The position numbers and the translations under genes were made by a program. A stretch of DNA of 64,000 nt, taken from IMG/VR virus record IMGVR_UViG_3300009514_000374, positions 62,001 to 126,000 of that record, one strand, 5' to 3'. This document shows, piece by piece, positions 34,901-41,118 of this stretch. Below the pieces are notes generated by a model, which saw only the letters and a list, made by a program, of their open reading frames with translations, had not been told where the DNA came from and made no database searches. The first letter of the stretch is position 1. Every line of letters begins with the position of its first letter. Source of the DNA: a virus.

Positions 34901-35935
34901 ATGCGGGACATCGCCGTGGACGAAATGGCCTTCATGGATGCCGTGATCGGGGATGCGATGGAGGCCGGAGGCAAGGACAAGAGCGTGATGAATTTCCTCG
35001 ACCCCAACGAGCGCGGGAAATTCATCAAAAAACTCACCGAGAAGCGGTCAAAACACTCCAAGGGGTTTCTGGAGCTACTTAAAAACTTGGGAAGCAAGTT
35101 TCAGAGTCTCAGACCCACGAAAACGGCCGACCAAAACTCGGGTTGGGGAGTTTCAAATCTACGGTCGGAAGAATTCAAAATTAAGCTCCGCCAGGAAAAC
35201 CTGCGTGGTGTCCTCAATTTCGTGCAGGCGGAATTTGGGGAACTGCCAAATTCGCCTGCGGTACTCGCAATTCAGCGGTTTTTGGAAACTGGAAATCCCG
35301 ATTTCCTGAATTCGGAACCCGCAAAGGGCGAGTTTGGTCAAGAGGACGAGAATTCGGGGAAAAAATCGTCCTCCAAATTTCAATCTTCCCCCTATACCGG
35401 AGCACTACTAAGTGCAGGGCTCGACGCCTGCGCTGGACGCTCCGTTGCGCCGTCAAGGAGAACACCAATGTCAGAAGCTCTAAAGCAGGCGAAGCTGCTC
35501 ACCTCTCATTTCGACAACGTGGCCGAGCTGGTTCAAAAGAACGCGGCCCTCTTTCAGATTCCCGAGAAGATCGCGTTCGACTTTGCGAAGCGCTGCGATC
35601 TGATTTCGGATCATCTGGAGAAGCACGCTGGTCAGTGGACGATGGACCCCAAGGGGAATTTCAACATCGGCCCCGCTCAGCCCTTCAATCCGGCTGAGAT
35701 CGGCGAACAGGACGCGACGCCTCCCAAGACGGAGCCCGACGAGCCGTACATGAAAAAGAATTTCATCCAAGAGGAATTCGATGAACTGCGGGAGGTTCAG
35801 CAGACCGGCGGTTTCAGCAACGCGCGTGCAGCGGCTCAGGTCAACGCGACCTTCGCCAAGATGGCCGCCAAGGTTGCTGAGCTTGAGGCCAAGCTCGCTG
35901 CAAGCGAGATCCCGACCGCTGACACCGCCGAGTAG
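31967..35935 (+). CDS. Topoisomerase IB fused to a very long helical protein
   Basis: The 1322-residue protein overlaps the previous gene by ATGA. Residues about 45-260 are a type IB topoisomerase: R92 in 'ERVGNDES', K128 in 'YVGKSA', R190 and H193 in 'AKDLRGLHAN', and a probable nucleophile Y247 in 'STLRSQYLVP'. It would relax supercoils by transient 3'-tyrosyl cleavage. It is preceded by 'RIAALHMAKARY'. A second motif, 'RVARRFFARK', comes at about residue 344, followed by an acidic Lys/Pro linker and about 750 helical residues. The frame then runs without a stop into a segment with its own start at 35468. Fusion to a virion-type protein suggests packaging with the DNA, which is an inference. 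Confidence 0.75.
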   Translation: MSAARIAALHMAKARYKDKKVVKDSDGKDMTVYEYSDRQVSKRNNDKADRVQKLRSLRSDLVKRVKKDYKAKDLKTRLTALAVGLIDHTYERVGNDESAGEGHFGVTGWLVKHVSFSGGKATIRYVGKSAVKQTKVVTDPGAVKLLKEAVKGKSPGDQIFTCDDAGEKVCVTSAEVNAYLPEGITAKDLRGLHANEEMLVKLKAQRKGPLPSDKKKREKKLKDEFKRALEETAKVVGHEPSTLRSQYLVPAMEDAYMKDGTVIDKLNEKRSSLEAAWDHLATKTDEEKKDEDADKNVRKDPKKKPPRYDLRDNKIHDPDLNGDPDMKDEAKADKDPDLSLNYKRVARRFFARKTSPTESGAKALWERHKQKSPGTKLNWQDFFERKDKGTIQEVRDAIKPKDKPKDEPAKPKKPKAPEDEGEAKEKPEDEDKAKKKPAEGEAPTEDPQAEQAAKEKEHKERVQSAVTDSAQAYDSVFGGGRVQVPREVSRYLPQALSNMTPEQVESFNQATQQRAQAMQNEGLRGENVVERAERTLDDYSDEQIENISDPARLAQVVADLTFSEHVLSLDKKRQKGVKRALSKAFDQIEKQLQKETKDGRYRLPSEIRRTISDQMGSLEPDQIQQFVQGVTENLADNATKYDDSDESVERAQGDLEEFSELIEGVSDPNVMAQEVASQIRAKRVVEKHKLKQGDRKRAMRKVNQALARSMGVLVSELPRDLRGKLDAAMEHMDPSDVLSVSEAVTDEAGKLMARYGENPEDPGLLAEAVQMASVDKLNTTDPRTLAQQAALLLMAHGKLASPFEVGGTEVSNVQKSPEELKARGQAAFDKFAALPQELRDTAAKDLHRRIKATKKDTPEHAELNRILDGLALAAWTDPENERIPSIPGRATSARFVEIAKAMRADGKIHELLDAATDQNSSAAIGSMRDAMARMSDDSLIRAMKDSQPELAKALEDSMAGGIEAQYLTSEKTEILRDVMRDIAVDEMAFMDAVIGDAMEAGGKDKSVMNFLDPNERGKFIKKLTEKRSKHSKGFLELLKNLGSKFQSLRPTKTADQNSGWGVSNLRSEEFKIKLRQENLRGVLNFVQAEFGELPNSPAVLAIQRFLETGNPDFLNSEPAKGEFGQEDENSGKKSSSKFQSSPYTGALLSAGLDACAGRSVAPSRRTPMSEALKQAKLLTSHFDNVAELVQKNAALFQIPEKIAFDFAKRCDLISDHLEKHAGQWTMDPKGNFNIGPAQPFNPAEIGEQDATPPKTEPDEPYMKKNFIQEEFDELREVQQTGGFSNARAAAQVNATFAKMAAKVAELEAKLAASEIPTADTAE
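35468..35935 (+). CDS. Possible separate protein from internal in-frame start
   Basis: AAGGAGAACACCA immediately precedes ATG 35468, a better ribosome binding site than most in this window. The 155-residue product 'MSEALKQAKLLTSHFDNVAEL' ... 'IPEKIAFDFAKRCDLISDHL' looks like a known stand-alone phage family with this N-terminus. The stretch before it (about residues 1145-1167 of the long frame) reads like translated spacer, and TATACC at 35393 could be a promoter. The gene may therefore be expressed alone, with the long frame created by loss of a stop codon. Confidence 0.55.
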   Translation: MSEALKQAKLLTSHFDNVAELVQKNAALFQIPEKIAFDFAKRCDLISDHLEKHAGQWTMDPKGNFNIGPAQPFNPAEIGEQDATPPKTEPDEPYMKKNFIQEEFDELREVQQTGGFSNARAAAQVNATFAKMAAKVAELEAKLAASEIPTADTAE

Positions 35936-35939
35936 GTGC

Positions 35940-36500
35940 ATGAAGCACGAGGCCGCCACTCGCTACCAGGAGCTTTCCACCGAGTATTCGGTGGGCGATG
36001 TCGTCCAATTGTTGGAAGGCTCGCTCAGCGATCGAGGGAGAGTGGTGCAAGTGTTTCCGGCGATCGGCATGGTGGACGTGGCCCTCGGCGGGACAACCAC
36101 ACGGTTTCCCGTCGAGGATCTGCTTCGCCTCAACCCCGAAGAAATGGCCGAGGTGCCCGCTGCTGTGGAGCACAACGAGGTTCCGGGGGGTGAAGGGACG
36201 GTTCCCGTTTCAGGCGGCTCGACACGCGGCACTCCCATCCCGAAGCACGGTTCCGTGCTGCGGGTTGCGGAGGCGTTCGTCAAGAAATCGATCTATTGGG
36301 CCAGCCGTGACCGGCAGTACCGCGCCACAAGGGGCGAGATCGAGTCAGGCGAGTATGGCTGCCCCAAGTGCAAGGCTGCCGCGCTTGCACAGACGATCTA
36401 CAAGCGCCGTGAAGGCAAGAGCGCCAGCCTGATGTGCTGCCCTTCGTGCCTGTTCACGATCAAGCGTGAGGATTTCCTGCCAGCGGAGGGGGCTGCCTAG
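35940..36500 (+). CDS. Conserved phage zinc-ribbon protein with RVA motif
   Basis: The ATG at 35940 gives 186 residues. The first 65 form an SH3/KOW-like barrel (YSVGDVVQLLEGSLSDRG). Then comes 'VLRVAEAFVKKSIYWASRDR' followed by a zinc ribbon with C-x2-C and C-x2-C pairs (CPKC ... CCPSCLFTIK). This RVA-motif plus zinc-ribbon arrangement recurs in large phages next to capsid genes; its function is not known to me. It precedes the protease-like gene. Confidence 0.7.
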   Translation: MKHEAATRYQELSTEYSVGDVVQLLEGSLSDRGRVVQVFPAIGMVDVALGGTTTRFPVEDLLRLNPEEMAEVPAAVEHNEVPGGEGTVPVSGGSTRGTPIPKHGSVLRVAEAFVKKSIYWASRDRQYRATRGEIESGEYGCPKCKAAALAQTIYKRREGKSASLMCCPSCLFTIKREDFLPAEGAA

Positions 36501-37955
36501 ATGGCTTTCCTACGCTACGCGCGGGCCAAGGTCGTCAAGCCCCACTGCTCTGGACAGCGGTGGCGCAGGGTCCGTACTGCCTCGACGGCAGCGCCCTCGG
36601 CCAACCTGATCACTCAGGCCAACGAAATTCTCGGCTCGGAATTCGACCCGAGCAAGTATCTCCTGACCCACGCGACGATCGTGTGCTCGGTGGATACGTC
36701 AGAGGTTCCAGGGGTCAAGACCGGCTCTGTTATGGATCCCATGACGGGCAAGCGGGTCAACCGCAAGTGGGCCAACTACCGCGTTGCTCCCGAGTGCGAC
36801 CAGTTCATCAACAACAACAACGACTGTTGGGACCGGGGCGTGCTGCTCAAGAGCTATCGCACGTTCGTCGGCGCCCACAACTTTGTTGAGCACGTTCAGA
36901 TCGAGGAACAGTCCAAGGGCCGGATCATCGACGCGGTAGCCCGCGACATCGGCCCCTCGGTCTACACGGACATCCTGATTGCCACCAGCCGTGACCACAC
37001 CCAACTGGTCAAGGACATCGAGGCAGGCAAGATGGCTACCCTCTCGATGGGTTGCTCGGTCACTGAGACGATCTGCACGAAATGCGGAAACGTCGCGGCC
37101 GATGAAACCGAGATGTGTAACCACATCAAATACGAGAAGGGGAACTACTTTTTCGATGACCGGGGCGGCAAGCACCGGATTGCCGAGCTTTGCGGCCATC
37201 CGAGCATCGACCCCAACGGAGGCGTGACTTTCATCGAGGCGTCGTGGGTCGCTACCCCGGCGTTTGGCGGTGCGGTCATGCGGAACATCCTCACGCCGAG
37301 CCAGGCCGTCGCCGACAAGGCAGCCAAGGTTCTCGCTTCGCCTCCGCCTGAGTGGCAGGACGGTGGAATCGACAAGGCTGCGCGCATCGTTCAGGTGCCC
37401 GCTGTCGTGGCCGAGGGTGAATTCGATTTCGGGGACGAGGGCGAAGGCGAAGGCGACGAGGGCGGTGGCGAAATGCCAGACGCTCCGGCGCAAGAGGCTC
37501 CCGCAGCCCCCGAAAAGAAGGACCAACTCCAACAGCTTGAGGACGAGATGTACTCGGAGATGGCTAAGCGAGTGAAGGATCGCATGAAGCGTGATCTCGC
37601 CGGTCCTGAACCCTCCCTGGGAGAGCCTTCACACTCAACTGGTGAGGACGTGATCAAGCAAGGGCGCAAGAAGCAAGCGTATGCCTCTTTCGTCAACAAC
37701 TTGGTCCGTACCGCAGATTCCGATGCAGCCCTGATCGATGGGCTGGCTCGGGCTAATCAGCAAATGGGAATTCAAATCGTCCGCGACCTGTACGTGGCGT
37801 CTCTCAATGTAGGCGCCACGTCCGAGTACGCTTCTTTGGTCGAGTACGTTGGCGCTTGTCGCAAAGCGCTCGGCCGCAAACCAACTCACGGAGAGGCTAC
37901 ACAAATGGTGCGTCTTGGGAAGCTCCTCTCCAAGTGGAAACAGCAACCCAAGTAG
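36501..37955 (+). CDS. Prohead protease-like protein with zinc-ribbon insert
   Basis: The 484-residue protein has 'HATIVCSVDTSE', 'SYRTFVGAHNFVEHVQIEEQ', 'KGRIIDAVARDI', 'DILIATSRDH' and 'KDIEAGKMATLSMGCSV'. The His in 'EHVQ' and Ser in 'LSMG' correspond to the catalytic His and Ser expected in herpes/phage prohead proteases. An insert 'CTKCGNVAADETEMCNHI' would bind zinc. The last 220 residues are acidic, then helical, and could form the internal core. It lies two genes before the scaffold and capsid genes, the normal place for this enzyme. It would be the enzyme cutting any targeting tags. Confidence 0.7.
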   Translation: MAFLRYARAKVVKPHCSGQRWRRVRTASTAAPSANLITQANEILGSEFDPSKYLLTHATIVCSVDTSEVPGVKTGSVMDPMTGKRVNRKWANYRVAPECDQFINNNNDCWDRGVLLKSYRTFVGAHNFVEHVQIEEQSKGRIIDAVARDIGPSVYTDILIATSRDHTQLVKDIEAGKMATLSMGCSVTETICTKCGNVAADETEMCNHIKYEKGNYFFDDRGGKHRIAELCGHPSIDPNGGVTFIEASWVATPAFGGAVMRNILTPSQAVADKAAKVLASPPPEWQDGGIDKAARIVQVPAVVAEGEFDFGDEGEGEGDEGGGEMPDAPAQEAPAAPEKKDQLQQLEDEMYSEMAKRVKDRMKRDLAGPEPSLGEPSHSTGEDVIKQGRKKQAYASFVNNLVRTADSDAALIDGLARANQQMGIQIVRDLYVASLNVGATSEYASLVEYVGACRKALGRKPTHGEATQMVRLGKLLSKWKQQPK

Positions 37956-37976
37956 CCCAAAAGGGAGAACACGATC

Positions 37977-39269
37977 ATGGCACGTCAACGCCTTACTCAG
38001 CAAAGCAAGAACGCTTCTCCGCCCCCGCAGATGCCTGCGAACGATCGGACGGAGAAATCAGAACACCCCGCCGCGCAGCCCGATCCGGGCAAGGACGACT
38101 ACAAGACCGGCGACCCCTCCACTTGGGCCGAGGACGTTCACCCTGGCCCCTACGACACGAGCCCCGCTCCGGCGACTCCAGGCTACGACGAGGCTGCGGA
38201 TCATCCCGCCGCCAAGCCGGGCAAGCCCATGAAGGCGTCGGACGAGGAAGCGTATCGCAGGGCGACCGAGAAAAAGGCCGCCAAGTGCATCCGTATCGCT
38301 CAGGCTCTCATGCCCGAGGCTGCGGTGTCTGCGATCGAGGATCAAGCCCTCGATTTCATGGACCTCCCCGACAGCCAGATCCACAACACCCTCGATCGCC
38401 TTGGCCTTACGGCTGCTGACGACGAGGACGAGGATGACGACGAGGACGAGGGCAACGGCAAAGAAGCCAGCCACGCTCTCACCGCTCGCCTCGACAAGAT
38501 GGAGAGGATGCTGACTCGGATCATGGAAGCCGGGAACCTCTTTGCCGAGAACGGCATGGACATGGATCCCATGGACGACATGATGGGCATGGACGAGGGC
38601 ATGGACGAGGACGCCATGCTTGAGGAAATGCTGGCCGACGACCATGCCGGCCGCCCTCCGAATGACGCTCAGTACGGATACGGAGTTGTCGGCGAGGACG
38701 ACGACCCCGAGGTCGAGGAAATGCTCGCCGAGATGATGGGCGGCCACTACGCTGGCGAGATGCCCGAGGGCCTCAAGAAGCATCTTGAGGAAAAGGAAAA
38801 GGGCAAGTCGGACGACGACTCGGACGACGACTCGGACGACGACAACGGCAAAGAAGCAAAGGCCGCTGACGACGACGAGAACGGCGACGAGGACGAGGGT
38901 GACGACGAGGAGGGCAAGGAAGCCTCGATCCAGATGCTCTCCGACGAGCAAGACCCGATGGGCCTGATGGACCAAACCCCGGCCGGCGACGACGACCTGA
39001 GCGTCCTGTACGAAAAGTTCGCGGGTGACGACGAGGACGACGAGGACGAGGACGAGGACGACGACGACGATGGAGACGAGGACGAGGACGAGGCCGAGGC
39101 CAGCAAGAAGGCCAAGACCAAGACCGCCTCGCTCCGTCCGCAGCCCAAGAAGCCCTCCAAGGGACCAAAGAAGCTCGGGCAGGTAAGCAAGACGGCATCT
39201 TCGGAGGTCGCTGAGCTTGCTTCCCTCTGGAAGACTGACCCGGACGTTTCGTCCGTGTTCAACGGGTAG
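37977..39269 (+). CDS. Acidic capsid scaffold/core protein candidate
   Basis: The 430-residue protein follows 'aaaagggagaacacgatc'. It is extremely acidic, with long Asp/Glu runs at about residues 140-155, 280-320 and 345-375, and methionine-rich helices (MDDMMGMDEG). A basic Lys/Pro stretch near the end precedes the C-terminal helix 'SEVAELASLWKTDPDVSSVF', which resembles the capsid-binding ends of scaffold proteins. Position between protease-like and capsid genes supports the role. It should fill the prohead and be removed on maturation. Confidence 0.7.
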   Translation: MARQRLTQQSKNASPPPQMPANDRTEKSEHPAAQPDPGKDDYKTGDPSTWAEDVHPGPYDTSPAPATPGYDEAADHPAAKPGKPMKASDEEAYRRATEKKAAKCIRIAQALMPEAAVSAIEDQALDFMDLPDSQIHNTLDRLGLTAADDEDEDDDEDEGNGKEASHALTARLDKMERMLTRIMEAGNLFAENGMDMDPMDDMMGMDEGMDEDAMLEEMLADDHAGRPPNDAQYGYGVVGEDDDPEVEEMLAEMMGGHYAGEMPEGLKKHLEEKEKGKSDDDSDDDSDDDNGKEAKAADDDENGDEDEGDDEEGKEASIQMLSDEQDPMGLMDQTPAGDDDLSVLYEKFAGDDEDDEDEDEDDDDDGDEDEDEAEASKKAKTKTASLRPQPKKPSKGPKKLGQVSKTASSEVAELASLWKTDPDVSSVFNG

Positions 39270-39286
39270 TTCCTATCCGTTCCAGG

Positions 39287-39317
39287 CGCTCCCACTTTTT
39301 CACGAAAAGTGGGAGCG
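39287..39317 (+). other. Perfect 13-base inverted repeat between scaffold and capsid operon
   Basis: CGCTCCCACTTTT (39287-39299) pairs with AAAAGTGGGAGCG (39305-39317) over a 5-base loop. There is no T-run after the right arm, so it is not a standard terminator. It could be an RNA processing or stability hairpin. The rest of the 39270-39464 gap has no ORF. AAAGGAA (39454-39460) is the ribosome binding site for the next gene. Confidence 0.6.
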
Positions 39318-39464
39318 GTCCTCGGTAAAGAGCCAATAGATCCGACAGATAGATAGAAGGGGGGAGTGCGGTTGTCTCAAAGGTGTCCATGGTGGGCACG
39401 AACCGTCCCCCGGATCGATCACCAGCCCTTGTAAACAGGGAGTAGGAAAGGCCAAAGGAACAAG

Positions 39465-40127
39465 ATGGCTCTACTTGGACAAGCGAGTGGTGGTTTCACG
39501 GAGTCGTCCTCGGCTCTCCGAATTCTGCACGTCGGAATTCGCAACACCATCGGGGTGTTGACTGAGGACAGCTTCACGCAGACCAACCCTCCCCTCACCA
39601 CGGCGGCTGCCGACATCAGCACCCAGGTTGACACCTCGGTTCTCGGTGTACTCAGCGGTTCTGTCGCCTTCACCCGCAACGATGCGGGATCGAATTTCGT
39701 TGGCGGGCCTGCCGAGCCCGGCGGCGCTGCGGCTTCGCAGATTCGACCCCTCGGTTGCTTCATCAACACGGCAGTTGGCAACGCCTTTGAAAACCAGCCT
39801 GGCCCCGCAAGTGGCAAGGGTCCGTATGTCTCAGGACAGGGAACCTACGGCAACGGTCTCTTTGAGACTCAGGTGATCGAGGCGGCTGCGGGCGCTCTGG
39901 CTCAAGGAGACGATCTCGTCTACTCGACCGGACAGGAGCTTATTGCATCGCGCAATGGGTACCTGATGCCTCGCCTGACCACTCAAACCGGCGCTGCGAT
40001 CGATCTGGACCTGGCGGCTCACGCCCTCCAGCCCGCGAACGGCGCTCCTGCTTCCGATCTGATCGGTGTCCTCAAGATGCCGCCGGACGCGGAGATGAAC
40101 GAGTTGGTCTACGACCAACGGATCTAG
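39465..40127 (+). CDS. Capsid decoration or accessory head protein candidate
   Basis: This 220-residue protein sits directly before the capsid gene behind a good ribosome binding site. It is Gly, Ala and Thr-rich, beta-type, with one cysteine and no charged clusters. The second half ('GALAQGDDLVYSTGQELIAS ... IGVLKMPPDAEMNELVYD') resembles small beta-tulip decoration proteins that stabilise heads. Assigned by location and composition. Confidence 0.6.
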   Translation: MALLGQASGGFTESSSALRILHVGIRNTIGVLTEDSFTQTNPPLTTAAADISTQVDTSVLGVLSGSVAFTRNDAGSNFVGGPAEPGGAAASQIRPLGCFINTAVGNAFENQPGPASGKGPYVSGQGTYGNGLFETQVIEAAAGALAQGDDLVYSTGQELIASRNGYLMPRLTTQTGAAIDLDLAAHALQPANGAPASDLIGVLKMPPDAEMNELVYDQRI

Positions 40128-40137
40128 GAGTAGAACG

Positions 40138-41010
40138 ATGACCGTATCTAACGCTACCAAGCAAAAGATCATCTCGGACTACATCAAGACTCCGACTGGT
40201 CGCGCCAAGCTGGCTGCCTCGATGACGCAGCCTCTCCGCACCCGACGTGACTACACGTCTGTTGGGCGCCGTACCTTCCTTGTCGAGCAGTTGCCAGATG
40301 GCGCGCTCCCGATCTACGACAAGGATCCCGATGTCACGGCCTACGTCGTCGGCGAGGAAGGCGAGAACATTCTCGCCATCACCAAGCCACGTCGCGTGAT
40401 CTTCCCGCTGTTTGAGATTGCCTCCAACCCGGAGATCCCTCTCACTCAGATCAAGGAGCGCAGGTTCGATCTGATCGAGCGCGCGCAAGACCTTGCTCGG
40501 GCTCAGATCCAGGCCGCCGAGGACGAGCGTGTGTTCGCTATCCTCGACGCCATCGCAACTGTCGGTTTCGATTCGCTTCCGGGCGGACTCAACCCCGACA
40601 TTCCGGTTGTCGCTCCCATCTCGGGTGCGGTGCTGGCTGACGCCTTCTCGCTCATTGAGCGCCACGACCTCCGGGTCGCGCGCGTCTACATGAACGCGAG
40701 GGACTACGCCGACATCCGCAAGTTCGGTCGGGACATTCTCGACATCGAGAGCCAGGCGACGCTGCTCAAGACTGGTCTGCAAGCTACCCTCTGGGGTGCC
40801 CAGATCATCACGAGCCGCCTCGTTCCGGTCGGCACGGTGTACGTCTGCTGCGAGCCCGAGATGTTTGGCCGCATCCCGGTTCGTACGGAATTGACCGTCT
40901 TGAGCGCGGACGACCCCCGCGCCCGTACCATCGGTTTCTCGGTTTTCGAGAACCTCGGCATCGGCGCCTACAACCCGCGCGGCCTGACGCGTCTGACCAT
41001 CACCCGCTAG
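40138..41010 (+). CDS. Major capsid protein
   Basis: The 290-residue protein follows TAGGAGTAGAACG and is the last gene before a strong terminator. A basic N-terminal helix (residues 1-35) is followed by mixed strands. The long spine-helix-like segment 'RFDLIERAQDLARAQIQAAEDERVFAIL' and the late beta strands 'VPVGTVYVCCEPEMFG' and 'IPVRTELTVLSADDPRARTIGFSVFENLGI' are the typical pattern of HK97-fold capsid proteins. There is no cleavable delta domain of usual size, consistent with a separate scaffold gene. Order protease-scaffold-decoration-capsid supports the call. Confidence 0.8.
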   Translation: MTVSNATKQKIISDYIKTPTGRAKLAASMTQPLRTRRDYTSVGRRTFLVEQLPDGALPIYDKDPDVTAYVVGEEGENILAITKPRRVIFPLFEIASNPEIPLTQIKERRFDLIERAQDLARAQIQAAEDERVFAILDAIATVGFDSLPGGLNPDIPVVAPISGAVLADAFSLIERHDLRVARVYMNARDYADIRKFGRDILDIESQATLLKTGLQATLWGAQIITSRLVPVGTVYVCCEPEMFGRIPVRTELTVLSADDPRARTIGFSVFENLGIGAYNPRGLTRLTITR

Positions 41011-41030
41011 TCGTAGCGAGTGACGGAGAG

Positions 41031-41062
41031 AAGCCCGCCCGGCGAAAGCCTGGCGGGCTTTT
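41031..41062 (+). terminator. Intrinsic terminator after the capsid gene
   Basis: AAGCCCGCC (41031-41039) pairs with GGCGGGCTT (41052-41060); inside, GGC and GCC extend the stem around a GAAA tetraloop. TT and C follow. It closes the virion operon. Confidence 0.8.
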
Positions 41063-41106
41063 CATTGGTTCTGGTCCGATGATTAGGTTTTTGCCGGCCC
41101 GTTCGG

Positions 41107-41112
41107 TAACAT
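41107..41112 (+). promoter_or_regulatory. Leaderless-type -10 box TAACAT
   Basis: TAACAT ends 6 bases before the ATG of the methyltransferase fusion gene. No Shine-Dalgarno sequence is present, and the box follows the capsid terminator, so the gene needs its own promoter. Confidence 0.45.
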
Positions 41113-41118
41113 GCCGTC

